Shown piece after piece: positions 13,801 to 26,046 of a DNA stretch of 64,000 nt. The notes under the pieces were generated by a model that made no database searches, was not told where the DNA came from, and saw only the letters and a list, made by a program, of their open reading frames with translations. This DNA comes from Pseudomonas sp. PD9R. GTDB lineage: Bacteria; Pseudomonadota; Gammaproteobacteria; Pseudomonadales; Pseudomonadaceae. The position numbers and the translations under genes are program-made. The stretch is taken from contig NZ_JAHTMR010000006.1 of assembly GCF_019200975.1 (NCBI RefSeq), forward strand, positions 1 through 64,000. Reading direction: 5' to 3'. Position 1 is the stretch's first letter. Each line of letters opens with the position of its first letter.

Positions 13801-15060
13801 GAGCTGGCCATCGCTGACGACTTCGGTCGTGAGCGCGAGCGTTACAAGCTGCCATACGGTGCTGTGATTTCGGTTAAAGAAGGTGACAAGGTCGACGCTG
13901 GCGCAATCGTGGCCAAGTGGGATCCTCACACTCACCCAATCGTTACCGAAATGAAAGGTACCGTGACCTACGTGGGCATGGAAGAAGGCATCACGATCAA
14001 ACGTCAAACAGACGAATTGACCGGTATGACGAACATTGAAGTACTCGACGCCAAAGACCGTCCGGCTGCAGGTAAAGATATTCGTCCTGCTGTGAAGATG
14101 GTTGATGACAACGGCAAGGATCTGTTGCTGCCAGGCACTGACGTAATCGCTCAGTACTTCCTGCCAGCCAACGCCCTGGTCGGTGTTGCGGATGGTGCGA
14201 AGATCGCGATCGGTGACGTTATCGCTCGTATCCCGCAAGAGACTTCGAAAACCCGAGACATCACCGGTGGTCTGCCGCGTGTTGCCGACTTGTTCGAAGC
14301 TCGTCGTCCGAAAGAAGCGTCGATTCTGGCTGAAGTCAGCGGCACCATCGCATTCGGTAAAGAGACCAAGGGCAAGCGCCGTCTGGTTATCACCCCGAAT
14401 GACGGTAGCGATCCGTATGAGGAGCTGATTCCGAAGTGGCGTCACCTGAACGTCTTCGAAGGCGAACAGGTAAACCGCGGCGAAGTTATCTCCGATGGCC
14501 CGAGCGATCCACATGACATCCTGCGTCTGCTGGGTGTAAGCGCGCTGGCCAAGTACATCGTTAACGAGATCCAGGACGTTTACCGTCTGCAAGGCGTGAA
14601 GATCAACGATAAGCACATCGAGACGATCCTGCGTCAGATGCTGCGTAAAGTTGAGATCGCTGAATCCGGCGATTCCAGTTTCATCAAGGGCGACCAGATG
14701 GAACTGACTCACGTACTGGTAGAGAACGAGCGTTTGGGCGCGGACGACAAATTTGTCTCCAAATTCACTCGCGTTCTGCTGGGTATCACCAAGGCGTCGT
14801 TGTCCACCGAATCGTTCATCTCGGCGGCCTCCTTCCAGGAGACCACTCGCGTATTGACCGAGGCGGCGGTAACCGGCAAGCGCGATTACCTGCGTGGCCT
14901 GAAAGAAAACGTGGTCGTGGGTCGTCTGATCCCGGCTGGTACCGGTCTGGCTTATCACAGCGAGCGTAAGCGTCGCCGTGATGCAGACAAGCCGTTACGC
15001 GTAAGCGCCAGTGAAGTGGAAGCTGCACTGACCGAAGCGCTGAACTCGAGCGGTAACTGA
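10861..15060 (+). CDS. rpoC: RNA polymerase subunit beta'
   Basis: 1399 aa. Carries the Mg-binding active-site motif NADFDGDQ at 458-465 and an N-terminal zinc ribbon ([20 protein letters not shown]). A second zinc site ([13 protein letters not shown]) and the trigger loop region with [13 protein letters not shown] lie toward the C-terminus. Start is TTG, preceded by AGGAGG at 10849-10854; no upstream in-frame ATG fits the family N-terminus (MKDLLNLLK). Same transcript as rpoB. Confidence 0.98.
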   Translation: MKDLLNLLKNQGQVEEFDAIRIGLASPEMIRSWSFGEVKKPETINYRTFKPERDGLFCAKIFGPVKDYECLCGKYKRLKHRGVICEKCGVEVALAKVRRERMAHIELASPVAHIWFLKSLPSRIGLLMDMTLRDIERVLYFESYVVIDPGMTTLEKGQLLNDEQYFEALEEFGDDFDARMGAEAVRELLHAIDLEHEIGRLREEIPQTNSETKIKKLSKRLKLMEAFQGSGNLPEWMVLTVLPVLPPDLRPLVPLDGGRFATSDLNDLYRRVINRNNRLKRLLDLSAPDIIVRNEKRMLQEAVDALLDNGRRGRAITGSNKRPLKSLADMIKGKQGRFRQNLLGKRVDYSGRSVITVGPTLRLHQCGLPKKMALELFKPFIFGKLEMRGLATTIKAAKKMVERELPEVWDVLAEVIREHPVLLNRAPTLHRLGIQAFEPVLIEGKAIQLHPLVCAAYNADFDGDQMAVHVPLTLEAQLEARALMMSTNNILSPANGEPIIVPSQDVVLGLYYMTREAINAKGEGRVFADLQEVDRVFRAGEAALHAKVKVRINETVNDRDGGSVSNTRIVDTTVGRALLFQVVPKGLSYDVVNLPMKKKAISKLINQCYRVVGLKETVIFADQLMYTGFAYSTISGVSIGVNDFVIPDEKARIINAATDEVKEIESQYASGLVTQGEKYNKVIDLWSKANDEVSKAMMANLSKEKVIDRHGVEVDQESFNSMYMMADSGARGSAAQIRQLAGMRGLMAKPDGSIIETPITANFREGLSVLQYFISTHGARKGLADTALKTANSGYLTRRLVDVAQDLVVTEIDCGTEHGLLMTPHIEGGDVVEPLGERVLGRVIARDVFKPGTEDVIVPAGTLVDEKWVEFIELNSIDEVIVRSPISCETRYGICAKCYGRDLARGHQVNIGEAVGVIAAQSIGEPGTQLTMRTFHIGGAASRTSAADSVQVKNGGTVRLHNLKHVERVDGCLVAVSRSGELAIADDFGRERERYKLPYGAVISVKEGDKVDAGAIVAKWDPHTHPIVTEMKGTVTYVGMEEGITIKRQTDELTGMTNIEVLDAKDRPAAGKDIRPAVKMVDDNGKDLLLPGTDVIAQYFLPANALVGVADGAKIAIGDVIARIPQETSKTRDITGGLPRVADLFEARRPKEASILAEVSGTIAFGKETKGKRRLVITPNDGSDPYEELIPKWRHLNVFEGEQVNRGEVISDGPSDPHDILRLLGVSALAKYIVNEIQDVYRLQGVKINDKHIETILRQMLRKVEIAESGDSSFIKGDQMELTHVLVENERLGADDKFVSKFTRVLLGITKASLSTESFISAASFQETTRVLTEAAVTGKRDYLRGLKENVVVGRLIPAGTGLAYHSERKRRRDADKPLRVSASEVEAALTEALNSSGN

Positions 15061-15156
15061 GTTCTGCGGTAAATGAGCGTGAGGCCCTGGTAACTCCGTT
15101 CATCGAATCGAGACGATTTGTCGAGGTTGGATGAGCGGGGAGGTCGGGGCCTTGCC

Positions 15157-15185
15157 TTGACTGGGGGCAAGATCCTCTTTAGACT
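15157..15185 (+). promoter_or_regulatory. Promoter of the rpsL-rpsG-fusA-tuf (str) operon
   Basis: TTGACT (15157-15162), 17-nt spacer, TAGACT (15180-15185), in the 216-nt gap between rpoC and rpsL. Confidence 0.8.
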
Positions 15186-15202
15186 CTTGTACCCCTAAAT
15201 TT

Positions 15203-15222
15203 GGCGGGAATTCGTTCCTGCC
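15203..15222 (+). promoter_or_regulatory. Hairpin in the rpsL leader
   Basis: Stem GGCGGGAA / TTCCTGCC (one G-T wobble) with a stable TTCG tetraloop, followed by ATTTTGCTTTTC. It sits about 10 nt after the expected transcription start and could be an attenuator or an mRNA 5'-end stabilizer. Confidence 0.6.
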
Positions 15223-15276
15223 ATTTTGCTTTTCTTGCAAGACAATAGCGTCGCAAGACAACAGTGGAGCTAGTAG

Positions 15277-15648
15277 ATGGCAACTATCAACCAGCTGGTA
15301 CGTCAGCCGCGTAAGCGTATCGTCGAGAAATCCGACGTGCCTGCGCTGCAGAACTGCCCGCAACGTCGTGGCGTGTGCACCCGTGTGTACACCACCACGC
15401 CGAAAAAACCTAACTCGGCACTGCGTAAAGTATGCCGTGTGCGTCTGACCAACGGTTTCGAGGTTTCCTCGTACATCGGCGGTGAAGGCCACAACCTGCA
15501 AGAGCACAGCGTGGTACTGATCCGCGGCGGTCGTGTAAAAGACTTGCCAGGTGTTCGTTACCACACCGTACGCGGTTCTTTGGATACTTCCGGCGTTAAA
15601 GGTCGTAACCAGGGTCGTTCGAAGTACGGTACCAAGAAGCCTAAGTAG
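15277..15648 (+). CDS. rpsL: 30S ribosomal protein S12
   Basis: 123 aa. Decoding-centre protein. The [13 protein letters not shown] block and GVRYHTVRG are intact. Lys43 and Lys88, the classic streptomycin-resistance positions in E. coli numbering, are both lysine, so the allele looks streptomycin-susceptible. First gene of the str operon. Confidence 0.98.
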   Translation: MATINQLVRQPRKRIVEKSDVPALQNCPQRRGVCTRVYTTTPKKPNSALRKVCRVRLTNGFEVSSYIGGEGHNLQEHSVVLIRGGRVKDLPGVRYHTVRGSLDTSGVKGRNQGRSKYGTKKPK

Positions 15649-16238
<590 letters not shown>

Positions 16239-16268
16239 TTTTAGCGTCACTAATTTTGCGAGGGCTTT

Positions 16269-18374
16269 ATGGCTCGTACTACACCGATTAACCGCTACCG
16301 TAACATTGGTATCGTAGCTCACGTGGATGCTGGTAAAACCACCACCACCGAGCGCGTCCTTTTTTACACCGGCAAAAGCCACAAGATGGGCGAGGTGCAT
16401 GACGGCGCCGCGACCACAGACTGGATGGTGCAGGAGCAGGAGCGTGGTATTACCATTACTTCTGCTGCTATTACCGCCTTCTGGCAGGGTTCCGAGAAGC
16501 AGCACAAAGACCAATACCGCTTCAACGTCATTGATACCCCGGGCCACGTAGACTTTACTATTGAAGTTGAGCGTTCCCTGCGTGTTCTCGACGGCGCGGT
16601 CGTTGTGTTCTGCGGCACCTCGGGCGTTGAGCCTCAGTCCGAAACCGTATGGCGTCAAGCCAACAAATACGGTGTTCCACGTATCGTTTACGTGAACAAG
16701 ATGGACCGTGCTGGCGCTAACTTCCTGCGCGTGATCGCTCAGATCAAGCAGCGTCTGGGTCACACTCCGGTGCCGATCCAGTTGGCTATCGGTTCCGAAG
16801 ACAACTTCCAGGGTCAGATCGATTTGATGACCATGGAAGCGGTTTACTGGAACGATGCTGACAAAGGCATGACTCCACGTCGTGAAGCTATCCCTGCTGA
16901 ACTGCAGGAGTTGGCTGAAGAGTGGCGCAGCAACATGGTCGAGGCTGCGGCTGAAGCCAGCGAAGAGCTGATGAACAAGTACCTCGAAGGCGAAGAGCTC
17001 TCCATCGAGGAAATCAAGGCCGCTCTGCGTCAGCGTACTATCGCTGGTGAGATCGTTCTGGCTGTTTGCGGTTCTTCCTTCAAGAACAAGGGTGTTCCCC
17101 TGGTTCTCGACGCCGTTATCGACTACCTGCCTGCTCCTGTCGACATTCCTGCCATCAAGGGTACTGACCCGGATGATGAGGAAAAGCAGATGGAGCGTCA
17201 TGCGGACGACAGCGAGCCGTTCTCGGCTCTGGCGTTCAAGATCGCTACCGACCCATTCGTGGGTACCTTGACCTTCGTCCGTGTTTACTCGGGCGTGTTG
17301 AACTCCGGCGACGGCGTGATCAACTCGGTTAAAGGCAAGAAAGAGCGTGTGGGTCGTATGGTGCAAATGCACGCAAACGCCCGTGAAGAAATCAAGGAAG
17401 TACGCGCTGGCGACATCGCGGCCTTGATCGGCATGAAGGACGTCACCACTGGTGAAACTTTGTGCAACGCTGACAAGCCAATCATCCTGGTTCGCATGGA
17501 CTTCCCGGAGCCGGTTATTTCGGTTGCCGTAGAGCCTAAGACCAAGGATGACCAGGAAAAAATGGGTATCGCACTGGGCAAACTTGCTCAGGAAGACCCG
17601 TCTTTCCGCGTCAAGACTGATGAAGAGACTGGTCAAACGATCATCTCTGGCATGGGCGAGTTGCACCTGGACATCCTGGTTGACCGGATGCGCCGTGAGT
17701 TCAACGTCGAAGCCAACATCGGTAAGCCTCAGGTTTCCTATCGTGAGCGCATCACGAAGAACTGTGAGATCGAAGGCAAGTTCGTTCGTCAATCCGGCGG
17801 TCGTGGTCAGTTTGGCCATTGCTGGATCCGTTTTGCACCGGCTGATGAAGGTCAGGAAGGTCTGCAATTCGTGAACGAAGTAGTGGGTGGTGTGGTTCCT
17901 AAGGAATACATCCCGGCTATCCAGAAGGGTATCGAAGAGCAGATGAAGAACGGCGTTGTTGCCGGCTATCCGCTGATCGGCCTGAAGGCTACCGTGTTTG
18001 ATGGTTCTTACCACGACGTCGACTCTAACGAGATGGCGTTTAAGGTGGCTGCTTCCATGGCGACCAAGCAACTGGCCCAAAAGGGCGGCGGTGAGTTGCT
18101 TGAGCCGATCATGGCGGTAGAGGTTGTTACGCCTGAAGACTATATGGGTGACGTGATGGGCGACCTTAACCGTCGTCGCGGCATGATTTTGGGTATGGAA
18201 GACACGGTCTCCGGCAAGGTAATTCGCGCCGAAGTTCCGCTGGGCGAGATGTTCGGTTATGCGACCGACGTTCGTTCCATGTCCCAGGGTCGCGCAAGCT
18301 ACTCTATGGAATTCAAAAAATACAATACAGCTCCGTCGCACATCGTCGAAACTGTAACCAAAAAACAAGGCTGA
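16269..18374 (+). CDS. fusA: Elongation factor G
   Basis: 701 aa. GTPase that drives ribosome translocation and, with RRF, recycling. The G1 motif AHVDAGKTT follows RNIGIVAHV at the N-terminus. DTPGHVDF (G3) and NKMDRAGA (G4) follow, and domains II-V are complete to the C-terminal VTKKQG. It is the canonical fusA of the str operon, 30 nt before tuf. Confidence 0.98.
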   Translation: MARTTPINRYRNIGIVAHVDAGKTTTTERVLFYTGKSHKMGEVHDGAATTDWMVQEQERGITITSAAITAFWQGSEKQHKDQYRFNVIDTPGHVDFTIEVERSLRVLDGAVVVFCGTSGVEPQSETVWRQANKYGVPRIVYVNKMDRAGANFLRVIAQIKQRLGHTPVPIQLAIGSEDNFQGQIDLMTMEAVYWNDADKGMTPRREAIPAELQELAEEWRSNMVEAAAEASEELMNKYLEGEELSIEEIKAALRQRTIAGEIVLAVCGSSFKNKGVPLVLDAVIDYLPAPVDIPAIKGTDPDDEEKQMERHADDSEPFSALAFKIATDPFVGTLTFVRVYSGVLNSGDGVINSVKGKKERVGRMVQMHANAREEIKEVRAGDIAALIGMKDVTTGETLCNADKPIILVRMDFPEPVISVAVEPKTKDDQEKMGIALGKLAQEDPSFRVKTDEETGQTIISGMGELHLDILVDRMRREFNVEANIGKPQVSYRERITKNCEIEGKFVRQSGGRGQFGHCWIRFAPADEGQEGLQFVNEVVGGVVPKEYIPAIQKGIEEQMKNGVVAGYPLIGLKATVFDGSYHDVDSNEMAFKVAASMATKQLAQKGGGELLEPIMAVEVVTPEDYMGDVMGDLNRRRGMILGMEDTVSGKVIRAEVPLGEMFGYATDVRSMSQGRASYSMEFKKYNTAPSHIVETVTKKQG

Positions 18375-18404
18375 TTCAGTCCTTTAGGCAAGGAGTTAAT
18401 TGTC

Positions 18405-19598
18405 GTGGCTAAAGAAAAATTTGATCGTTCCCTACCGCACGTCAACGTTGGCACTATCGGTCACGTTGACCATGGTAAAACTACGCTGACTGCTGCTCTG
18501 ACTCGTGTTTGCTCCGAAATTTTCGGTTCGGCTGTCGTTGACTTCGACAAGATCGATAGCGCGCCAGAAGAAAAAGCTCGCGGTATCACCATTAACACCG
18601 CGCACGTTGAGTACAACTCGAAGATCCGTCACTACGCTCACGTTGACTGCCCAGGTCACGCTGACTATGTGAAGAACATGATCACCGGTGCTGCCCAGAT
18701 GGACGGCGCAATCCTGGTTTGTTCGGCTGCTGATGGTCCGATGCCACAAACCCGTGAGCACATCCTGCTGTCCCGTCAGGTTGGCGTTCCGTACATCGTG
18801 GTTTACCTGAACAAGGCTGACCTCGTAGACGACGCTGAGCTGCTGGAACTGGTTGAGATGGAAGTGCGCGATCTGCTGAGCACTTACGACTTCCCAGGCG
18901 ACGACACTCCGATCATCATCGGTTCTGCTCGTATGGCTCTGGAAGGTAAAGACGATAACGAAATGGGCACCACGTCCGTTCGTAAACTGGTTGAAACTCT
19001 GGACAGCTACATCCCAGAGCCAGTTCGTATGATCGACAAGCCATTCCTGATGCCAATCGAAGACGTATTCTCGATCTCCGGTCGCGGTACTGTTGTGACT
19101 GGTCGTATCGAGCGCGGTATCGTGCGCGTTCAGGATCCACTGGAAATCGTTGGTCTGCGTGACACTACTGTCACCACCTGCACCGGTGTTGAAATGTTCC
19201 GTAAACTGCTCGACGAAGGTCGTGCTGGTGAGAACTGCGGCGTTCTGCTGCGTGGCACCAAGCGTGACGACGTTGAGCGTGGCCAGGTGCTGGTTAAGCC
19301 GGGTTCGGTTAAGCCGCACACCAAGTTCACCGCAGAAGTTTACGTTCTGAGCAAGGAAGAAGGCGGTCGCCACACTCCGTTCTTCAAAGGCTATCGTCCA
19401 CAGTTCTACTTCCGTACTACTGACGTGACCGGTAACTGCGAGCTGCCAGAAGGCGTTGAAATGGTAATGCCAGGTGATAACATTCAAATGACTGTTACCC
19501 TGATCAAAACCATCGCAATGGAAGATGGTCTGCGTTTCGCTATCCGTGAAGGCGGTCGTACCGTCGGCGCTGGCGTCGTAGCCAAAATCATCGAGTAA
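18405..19598 (+). CDS. tuf: Elongation factor Tu
   Basis: 397 aa, GTG start ([21 protein letters not shown]). Delivers aminoacyl-tRNA to the A site. G1 GHVDHGKTT, switch [13 protein letters not shown] and G4 NKADLVDD are intact. It is the only tuf in this window: the usual second copy beside the tRNA-Thr and tRNA-Trp genes is missing. Followed by a strong terminator. Confidence 0.98.
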   Translation: MAKEKFDRSLPHVNVGTIGHVDHGKTTLTAALTRVCSEIFGSAVVDFDKIDSAPEEKARGITINTAHVEYNSKIRHYAHVDCPGHADYVKNMITGAAQMDGAILVCSAADGPMPQTREHILLSRQVGVPYIVVYLNKADLVDDAELLELVEMEVRDLLSTYDFPGDDTPIIIGSARMALEGKDDNEMGTTSVRKLVETLDSYIPEPVRMIDKPFLMPIEDVFSISGRGTVVTGRIERGIVRVQDPLEIVGLRDTTVTTCTGVEMFRKLLDEGRAGENCGVLLRGTKRDDVERGQVLVKPGSVKPHTKFTAEVYVLSKEEGGRHTPFFKGYRPQFYFRTTDVTGNCELPEGVEMVMPGDNIQMTVTLIKTIAMEDGLRFAIREGGRTVGAGVVAKIIE

Positions 19599-19627
19599 GC
19601 TCTTTTTTGAGTTGGCTTTGATGTTTT

Positions 19628-19658
19628 GAAAAAGCCCCCGCTCAGCGGGGGCTTTTTT
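19628..19658 (+). terminator. Terminator of the str operon
   Basis: Stem AAAGCCCCCGC / GCGGGGGCTTT with a TCA loop and TTTTTT, 30 nt after tuf. Confidence 0.93.
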
Positions 19659-19664
19659 ATTGGG

Positions 19665-19693
19665 TTGACACCTTTCTGGGGCGTCTATAGAAT
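19665..19693 (+). promoter_or_regulatory. S10 operon promoter
   Basis: TTGACA (19665-19670), 17-nt spacer, TAGAAT (19688-19693): near-consensus, starting 7 nt after the tuf terminator. It should drive rpsJ through rpsN at least. Confidence 0.9.
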
Positions 19694-19755
19694 TGCGCCT
19701 CCTTTTAACGGGCGTATTGCGCTCGGTGGGAATAGCAGCCGGAGTCTGAAATCCA

Positions 19756-20067
19756 ATGCAAAATCAGCAAATCCGTATCAGGTTGAAGGCTTTCGACCAT
19801 CGCCTGATCGACCAATCCACCCAGGAAATCGTGGAAACCGCGAAACGTACTGGTGCTCAAGTGCGTGGTCCAATTCCACTGCCTACCCGTAAAGAGCGGT
19901 TCACCGTTCTGGTCTCCCCGCACGTCAACAAAGACGCGCGTGACCAGTACGAGATCCGTACTCATAAGCGCGTTCTGGACATCGTCCAGCCAACGGATAA
20001 AACCGTTGACGCACTTATGAAGCTTGATCTTGCGGCCGGTGTGGAAGTGCAGATCAGCCTCGGCTAA
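19756..20067 (+). CDS. rpsJ: 30S ribosomal protein S10
   Basis: 103 aa. 30S head protein that also acts as NusE with NusB in antitermination. [19 protein letters not shown] is the family start and [12 protein letters not shown] is intact. The leader before it is only about 55 nt from the predicted transcript start, shorter than the E. coli S10 leader that L4 regulates. Confidence 0.98.
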
Positions 20068-20147
20068 GACTCGGTCTTAGTCGTGTAACGCTCTGAAATG
20101 GGCGGCCATAGCGGGTGAAAGCCCCGTACACTCATGAGGTTTACAAC

Positions 20148-20783
20148 ATGACTATTGGTGTAGTCGGTCGTAAATGCGGTATGACCCGTATTTTCACCGA
20201 AGAAGGTGTCTCCATTCCGGTCACGGTCATTGAGATCGAGCCGAATCGCGTCACCCAGTTCAAAACTGAAGAGACCGATGGCTATCGTGCAGTGCAAGTC
20301 ACTGTCGGCGAGCGTCGTGCTTCGCGTGTAACAGCAGCTCAGGCTGGCCACTTCGCTAAAGCGAACGTTGCCGCTGGTCGTACCGTAATGGAATTCCGCC
20401 TTGAAGAAGGCGAGTACCAGGCCGGCGATCTGATCAACGCTGAAATCTTCGCCGCTGGTCAACTGGTTGATGTGACCGGTCAGTCCAAGGGTAAAGGCTT
20501 CCAGGGTACGATCAAGCGTTGGAATTTCCGCGGGCAAGATAACACCCACGGTAACTCCGTATCCCACCGCGTTCCAGGCTCTATCGGCCAGTGCCAGACT
20601 CCTGGTCGTGTATTCAAGGGCAAAAAAATGTCCGGTCATATGGGCGCTGAGCGCGTGACCGTGCAGTCCCTCGAAGTAGTGCGCGTGGACGCTGAACGCA
20701 ATCTGTTGTTGGTCAAGGGCGCTGTTCCTGGCGCTACTGGCGGCAACTTGGTTGTACGTCCAGCAGCCAAGGCTCGCGGTTAA
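20148..20783 (+). CDS. rplC: 50S ribosomal protein L3
   Basis: 211 aa. Early-assembly protein near the peptidyl-transferase centre. The ATG at 20148 ([16 protein letters not shown], with GAGGT upstream) was taken over an in-frame start at 20115. The loop [20 protein letters not shown], methylated on Gln in related bacteria, is present. Confidence 0.96.
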   Translation: MTIGVVGRKCGMTRIFTEEGVSIPVTVIEIEPNRVTQFKTEETDGYRAVQVTVGERRASRVTAAQAGHFAKANVAAGRTVMEFRLEEGEYQAGDLINAEIFAAGQLVDVTGQSKGKGFQGTIKRWNFRGQDNTHGNSVSHRVPGSIGQCQTPGRVFKGKKMSGHMGAERVTVQSLEVVRVDAERNLLLVKGAVPGATGGNLVVRPAAKARG

Positions 20784-20795
20784 GGGGAAGCTGAC

Positions 20796-21398
20796 ATGCA
20801 ATTAAATGTAAATGACGCTCAAGCGATCGAAGTTTCCGAACTGACATTTGGCGGCGAATTCAACGAGACGCTGGTTCACCAAGCAGTCGTGGCCTACATG
20901 GCCGGCGGCCGTCAAGGTAGCAAGCAGCAAAAGACCCGTTCCGACGTTCGTGGTGGCGGTAAGCGCCCATGGCGTCAGAAAGGTACTGGCCGTGCTCGTG
21001 CCGGTACTATCCGTAGCCCAATCTGGCGTGGCGGCGGTACCACTTTCGCGGCTCGTCCTCAGGATCACTCTCAGAAGCTGAACAAGAAGATGTATCGCGC
21101 AGCAATGCGTTCCATCCTTGCTGAGCTGGTGCGTACTGACCGTCTGGTAGTAGTTCAGGATTTCGCTGTTGAAACGCCGAAAACCAAAGACCTGCTGGGC
21201 AAGCTGAACAACATGAGCCTGACCGATGTTTTGATCGTGTCGGACGCTGTTGATCAGAACCTGTACCTGGCTGCTCGTAACCTGCCACACGTTGATGTGC
21301 GTGACGTGCAAGGTTCCGATCCAGTTAGTCTGATCGCATACGACAAGGTGTTGATCACCGTGTCGGCCGTGAAGAAATTCGAGGAGCTGCTGGGATGA
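20796..21398 (+). CDS. rplD: 50S ribosomal protein L4
   Basis: 200 aa. Lines the exit tunnel by its long loop ([23 protein letters not shown] region). In E. coli it also represses the S10 operon. The macrolide-relevant KGTGRAR motif is unchanged. Its stop overlaps the rplW start by 4 nt (ATGA). Confidence 0.97.
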
Positions 21399-21694
21399 AC
21401 CAGGAACGCGTATTTAAAGTTCTGCTTGGCCCGCACGTTTCCGAGAAGGCTACGGTTCTGGCAGACAAGAAAGGCCAGTTCGTTTTCAAGGTTGCTACTG
21501 ACGCAACCAAGCTGGAAATCAAGAAGGCCGTCGAAAGCCTGTTCAGCGTGAAAGTTGAGCGTGTTACTACCCTGAACGTTCTGGGTAAAAGCAAGCGCAC
21601 AGCTCGCGGTCTGGGCAAGCGTAATGACTGGAAGAAGGCAGTTATCTCCCTTCAGCCAGGCCAAGATCTCGATTTCAGCAGCAGTGCTGAGTAA
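21395..21694 (+). CDS. rplW: 50S ribosomal protein L23
   Basis: 99 aa. Sits at the tunnel exit and docks trigger factor and SRP. Contains the family block [13 protein letters not shown] near the N-terminus and GRKNDWKKA-like [11 protein letters not shown] near the end. Overlaps rplD by 4 nt. Confidence 0.96.
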
Positions 21695-21708
21695 GGAAGG
21701 GGTGCATC

Positions 21709-22533
21709 ATGGCAATCGTTAAATGCAAACCGACTTCCCCTGGCCGCCGTTTTGTGGTCAAGGTGGTCAACCAGGAGCTGCATAAAGGCGCTCCTCACGC
21801 ACCGCTGCTCGAGAAAAAATCGAAGTCTGGTGGTCGTAACAACAATGGCCGTATTACCACTCGTCACATCGGTGGTGGTCATAAGCAGCATTATCGTCTG
21901 GTCGACTTCCGTCGTAACGACAAAGATGGCATCTCTGCCACTGTCGAGCGTATCGAATACGATCCAAACCGTACTGCTCACATCGCTCTGCTGCTGTACG
22001 CAGATGGCGAGCGTCGCTACATCATCGCCCCTAAAGGCGTGAGTGCTGGCGACCAGCTGATCGCAGGTGCTTTGGCGCCGATCAAGCCGGGCAACGCTCT
22101 TCAACTGCGCAACATTCCAGTTGGTAGCACCGTACACGGCATCGAATTGAAGCCAGGTAAAGGCGCTCAGATCGCTCGTTCCGCTGGTGCTTCGGCTCAG
22201 TTGGTCGCTCGTGAAGGTGTCTACGTGACCCTGCGTCTGCGTTCTGGTGAGATGCGTAAAGTGCTGGCTGAATGCCGTGCGACCCTGGGTGAGGTCTCGA
22301 ACTCCGAGCACAGCCTGCGTTCGCTGGGTAAAGCTGGTGCCAAACGCTGGCGTGGCGTTCGCCCAACCGTTCGTGGTGTTGCCATGAACCCGGTTGACCA
22401 CCCACATGGTGGTGGTGAAGGTCGTACCTCTGGTGGTCGTCATCCGGTATCGCCATGGGGCTTCCCGACTAAGGGCGCGAAGACTCGTGGTAATAAGCGT
22501 ACCGACAAAATGATCGTCCGTCGTCGCAAGTAA
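21709..22533 (+). CDS. rplB: 50S ribosomal protein L2
   Basis: 274 aa. Needed for subunit association and peptidyl-transferase structure. The conserved C-terminal [17 protein letters not shown], with the functionally important histidine, is intact. Confidence 0.98.
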   Translation: MAIVKCKPTSPGRRFVVKVVNQELHKGAPHAPLLEKKSKSGGRNNNGRITTRHIGGGHKQHYRLVDFRRNDKDGISATVERIEYDPNRTAHIALLLYADGERRYIIAPKGVSAGDQLIAGALAPIKPGNALQLRNIPVGSTVHGIELKPGKGAQIARSAGASAQLVAREGVYVTLRLRSGEMRKVLAECRATLGEVSNSEHSLRSLGKAGAKRWRGVRPTVRGVAMNPVDHPHGGGEGRTSGGRHPVSPWGFPTKGAKTRGNKRTDKMIVRRRK

Positions 22534-22549
22534 ATAGAGGGATACGACA

Positions 22550-22825
22550 GTGCCACGTTCTCTGAAAAAAGGTCCTTTTATCGATCTTCACCTACTGAAG
22601 AAGATCGAAGTGGCGGCGGAAAAGAACGATCGCAAACCAGTTAAAACCTGGTCGCGTCGTTCGATGATCCTGCCACAAATGGTCGGTCTGACCATCGCAG
22701 TACACAACGGTCGTCAACACGTCCCAGTTCTCGTTAACGAAGACATGGTCGGCCACAAACTGGGCGAGTTCGCCGGTACCCGCACTTATCGTGGGCACGT
22801 GGCTGACAAGAAAGCCAAGCGTTAA
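22550..22825 (+). CDS. rpsS: 30S ribosomal protein S19
   Basis: 91 aa, GTG start ([12 protein letters not shown]) with GAGG at 22538-22541. 30S head protein contacting the A-site finger. [14 protein letters not shown] and [12 protein letters not shown] are intact. Confidence 0.97.
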   Translation: MPRSLKKGPFIDLHLLKKIEVAAEKNDRKPVKTWSRRSMILPQMVGLTIAVHNGRQHVPVLVNEDMVGHKLGEFAGTRTYRGHVADKKAKR

Positions 22826-22836
22826 GGGGTTAGGAA

Positions 22837-23169
22837 ATGGAAGTAGCCGCTAAGTTGTCGGGCGCTCGAATCTCCGCCCAGAAAGCCCGCTTGGTCGCCG
22901 ACCAGATCCGCGGGAAGAAGGTGGGCGAAGCGCTCAACTTGTTGGCTTTCAGCAGTAAGAAAGCCGCCGAGATCATGAAGAAAGTGCTGGAGTCGGCCGT
23001 AGCCAACGCCGAGCATAACGAAGGCGCAGACGTTGATGACCTTAAAGTCAGCACCGTTTTCGTCAACGAAGGGCGTTCGCTGAAGCGCATCATGCCACGT
23101 GCCAAAGGCCGTGCTGATCGCATCGTCAAGCGGTCTTGCCATATCACTGTCAAGGTTGCTGACAAGTAA
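22837..23169 (+). CDS. rplV: 50S ribosomal protein L22
   Basis: 110 aa. Its beta-hairpin extends into the exit tunnel; the hairpin [20 protein letters not shown] is intact. Starts 12 nt after rpsS. Confidence 0.97.
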
Positions 23170-23182
23170 CGGAGTCGAAGAG

Positions 23183-23869
23183 ATGGGTCAGAAAGTACAT
23201 CCCATTGGCATTCGCCTGGGAATCGTCAAGGAGCACACCTCCGTCTGGTACGCAGACGGTCGGACTTATGCGGACTACTTGTTCGCTGATCTGAAGGTGC
23301 GTGAGTATCTCCAAGACAAACTAAAAAGCGCGTCCGTAAGCCGTATCGATATCCATCGTCCGGCCCAAACTGCACGTATCACCATCCACACCGCTCGTCC
23401 AGGTATCGTTATCGGGAAGAAAGGTGAAGATGTTGAGAAACTGCGTCAGGACCTGACCAAACAAATGGGTGTGCCTGTGCACATCAATATCGAAGAAATC
23501 CGCAAGCCGGAACTCGACGGTATGTTGGTTGCGCAGAGCGTAGCTCAGCAGCTGGAGCGTCGCGTAATGTTCCGTCGCGCTATGAAGCGCGCTGTACAAA
23601 ACGCCATGCGCATTGGTGCCAAAGGCATCAAAATCCAAGTGAGCGGTCGTCTCGGCGGTGCTGAAATCGCACGTACTGAATGGTATCGCGAAGGTCGTGT
23701 GCCATTGCACACCCTGCGTGCCGACATCGACTATGCCAACTACGAAGCTCACACCACTTACGGTGTGATCGGTGTAAAGGTTTGGATCTTCAAAGGCGAA
23801 GTAATTGGTGGTCGCCAAGAAGAACTGAAACCACAAGCACCAGCGCCTCGTAAAAAAGCTGCTAAGTAA
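23183..23869 (+). CDS. rpsC: 30S ribosomal protein S3
   Basis: 228 aa. Contributes to mRNA entry and helicase activity. ATG 23183 ([14 protein letters not shown]) was chosen; an in-frame start at 23099 would overlap rplV and add unrelated residues. The KH domain GXXG motif appears as [12 protein letters not shown]. Basic Ala/Pro C-terminus. Confidence 0.97.
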
Positions 23870-23881
23870 GGGGTACGCCAA

Positions 23882-24295
23882 ATGTTGCAACCAAAGCGTA
23901 CGAAGTTCCGCAAGCAGATGACAGGCCACAACCGTGGTCTGGCTCAGCGCGGTAGCAAAGTCAGCTTCGGCGAGTTCGCGCTGAAGTCTGTAGCTCGTGG
24001 TCGTCTCACCGCTCGTCAGATCGAGTCAGCGCGTCGTGCACTGACCCGTCACGTTAAACGTGGCGGCAAGATCTGGATCCGTGTATTCCCGGACAAGCCT
24101 ATTTCCAAAAAGCCACTCGAAGTTCGGATGGGTAAAGGTAAGGGTAGTGTGGAGTACTGGGTTGCCCAGATTCAGCCAGGCAAAGTCCTGTATGAAATCG
24201 AGGGCGTTTCTGAAGAGCTGGCGCGTGAGGCTTTTGCCCTGGCTGCTGCAAAGCTGCCGCTCGCCACCGCCTTTGTTAAACGGACGGTGATGTGA
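23882..24295 (+). CDS. rplP: 50S ribosomal protein L16
   Basis: 137 aa. Organizes the A-site region of 23S r[22 protein letters not shown] start and [14 protein letters not shown] are family signatures. Its stop overlaps the rpmC start by 1 nt (TGATG). Confidence 0.97.
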   Translation: MLQPKRTKFRKQMTGHNRGLAQRGSKVSFGEFALKSVARGRLTARQIESARRALTRHVKRGGKIWIRVFPDKPISKKPLEVRMGKGKGSVEYWVAQIQPGKVLYEIEGVSEELAREAFALAAAKLPLATAFVKRTVM

Positions 24296-24486
24296 TGAAA
24301 GCGAACGAACTTCGTGAAAAAGACGCGCCGCAGCTTAACGAGCAACTGCTCGGCCTGCTGCGCGACCAGTTCAATCTGCGCATGCAGAAAGCAACTGGCC
24401 AGTTGGGGCAGTCTCACCTGCTCCGGCAAGTTAAGCGTGACATCGCTCGCGTGAAGACTGTGCTCAAACAGCAGGCAGGTAAGTAA
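24295..24486 (+). CDS. rpmC: 50S ribosomal protein L29
   Basis: 63 aa ([18 protein letters not shown]). Two-helix protein at the tunnel exit beside L23. ATG 24295 overlaps the rplP stop; a GTG one codon earlier is possible but less usual. Followed by rpsQ after 2 nt. Confidence 0.96.
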   Translation: MKANELREKDAPQLNEQLLGLLRDQFNLRMQKATGQLGQSHLLRQVKRDIARVKTVLKQQAGK

Positions 24487-24488
24487 TC

Positions 24489-24755
24489 ATGGCTGAAGCC
24501 GAAAAAACCGTCCGTACGCTGACTGGCCGTGTTGTCAGCGACAAAATGGACAAGACCATCACCGTTCTGATCGAGCGTCGCGTAAAGCACCCGATCTACG
24601 GTAAATACGTTAAGCGTTCGACTAAGCTGCACGCGCACGACGAAACCAATCAGTGCCACATCGGCGACAAAGTCACTATTCGTGAAACTCGTCCTTTGGC
24701 CAAGACCAAGTCTTGGGCGCTGGTTGATGTTCTCGAACGCGCTGTGGAAGTCTAA
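24489..24755 (+). CDS. rpsQ: 30S ribosomal protein S17
   Basis: 88 aa, primary 16S rRNA binder. [18 protein letters not shown] and the [18 protein letters not shown] segment are typical. Last gene before rplN, which begins the spc-type gene set. Confidence 0.97.
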   Translation: MAEAEKTVRTLTGRVVSDKMDKTITVLIERRVKHPIYGKYVKRSTKLHAHDETNQCHIGDKVTIRETRPLAKTKSWALVDVLERAVEV

Positions 24756-24778
24756 GGACTAGGGGTCGGAGAAATTAT

Positions 24779-25147
24779 ATGATTCAGACTCAATCCATGC
24801 TCGATGTGGCCGATAACAGCGGCGCACGCCGCGTTATGTGCATCAAGGTGCTGGGTGGCTCCCATCGTCGTTACGCTGGTATCGGTGACATCATCAAAGT
24901 TACCGTGAAGGAAGCGATTCCTCGCGGGAAAGTGAAAAAAGGCCAAGTGATGACTGCTGTTGTAGTCCGCACTCGTCACGGCGTACGTCGTGCTGATGGC
25001 TCCATTATCCGCTTTGATGGCAACGCTGCTGTTCTTCTGAACAACAAGCAAGAGCCGATCGGCACCCGTATCTTTGGGCCAGTGACCCGTGAACTTCGTA
25101 CTGAGAAGTTCATGAAGATCGTCTCGCTCGCCCCAGAAGTGCTGTAA
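24779..25147 (+). CDS. rplN: 50S ribosomal protein L14
   Basis: 122 aa. Intersubunit-bridge protein and target of the RsfS silencing factor. [18 protein letters not shown] and the C-terminal [13 protein letters not shown] are signatures. The 23-nt gap after rpsQ has no terminator, so the S10 transcript probably runs on. Confidence 0.97.
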   Translation: MIQTQSMLDVADNSGARRVMCIKVLGGSHRRYAGIGDIIKVTVKEAIPRGKVKKGQVMTAVVVRTRHGVRRADGSIIRFDGNAAVLLNNKQEPIGTRIFGPVTRELRTEKFMKIVSLAPEVL

Positions 25148-25158
25148 GGAGATCCGAC

Positions 25159-25473
25159 ATGCAAAAGATTCGTCGTGACGACGAGATCATCGTGATCGCC
25201 GGCAAAGACAAAGGTAAGCGCGGTAAGGTGCTTAAGGTCCTCGCTAATAACCGTCTGGTTATTGGCGGTCTGAACCTGGTCAAGCGTCATACCAAGCCTA
25301 ACCCGATGTCGGGCGTACAAGGCGGTATCGTCGAAAAAGAAGCTCCACTGGACGCTTCTAACGTCGCCATTTTCAACGGCGAAACCAACAAGGCTGATCG
25401 CGTTGGTTTCAAAGTAGAAGACGGCAAGAAAATTCGTGTCTTCAAGTCGACCCAAAAAGCGGTTGATGCTTGA
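25159..25473 (+). CDS. rplX: 50S ribosomal protein L24
   Basis: 104 aa, assembly initiator with an N-terminal KOW motif ([17 protein letters not shown]). Separated from rplE by 20 nt, where E. coli has its S8 repression site; here the gap is too short to show that structure clearly. Confidence 0.97.
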   Translation: MQKIRRDDEIIVIAGKDKGKRGKVLKVLANNRLVIGGLNLVKRHTKPNPMSGVQGGIVEKEAPLDASNVAIFNGETNKADRVGFKVEDGKKIRVFKSTQKAVDA

Positions 25474-25493
25474 ACACTGCTAGGTAGAAGACC

Positions 25494-26033
25494 ATGGCAC
25501 GACTAAAAGAGATTTACTGGAAGGAAATCGCACCGAAGCTTAAGGAAGAACTTAAGCTCTCGAACGTGATGGAAGTTCCACGCGTTACCAAAATCACCCT
25601 GAACATGGGTCTGGGCGAAGCGGTCGGTGACAAAAAAGTCATCGAGCACGCTGTTGCTGACCTGGAAAAGATCACCGGCCAGAAAGTCGTTGTGACCTAC
25701 GCTCGCAAATCCATCGCTGGCTTTAAAGTCCGTGAAGGTTGGCCGATCGGCGTCAAAGTGACCCTGCGCCGTGAGCGTATGTATGAGTTCCTGGATCGTC
25801 TGCTGTCGATCTCCCTGCCTCGGGTTCGCGACTTCCGCGGCCTGAATGCCAAGTCCTTTGATGGTCGTGGTAACTACAGCATGGGCGTTAAAGAGCAGAT
25901 CATCTTCCCGGAAATCGACTACGACAAGATCGATGCTCTCCGCGGTCTGGACATTACCCTGACCACCACTGCCAAGAACGATGATGAAGGTCGCGCTCTG
26001 CTGCGCGCTTTCAAATTCCCGTTCCGCAACTGA
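25494..26033 (+). CDS. rplE: 50S ribosomal protein L5
   Basis: 179 aa, 5S rRNA-binding protein of the central protuberance. [13 protein letters not shown] and [20 protein letters not shown] are family blocks. Confidence 0.97.
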   Translation: MARLKEIYWKEIAPKLKEELKLSNVMEVPRVTKITLNMGLGEAVGDKKVIEHAVADLEKITGQKVVVTYARKSIAGFKVREGWPIGVKVTLRRERMYEFLDRLLSISLPRVRDFRGLNAKSFDGRGNYSMGVKEQIIFPEIDYDKIDALRGLDITLTTTAKNDDEGRALLRAFKFPFRN

Positions 26034-26046
26034 TTGGAGTAGGAAA

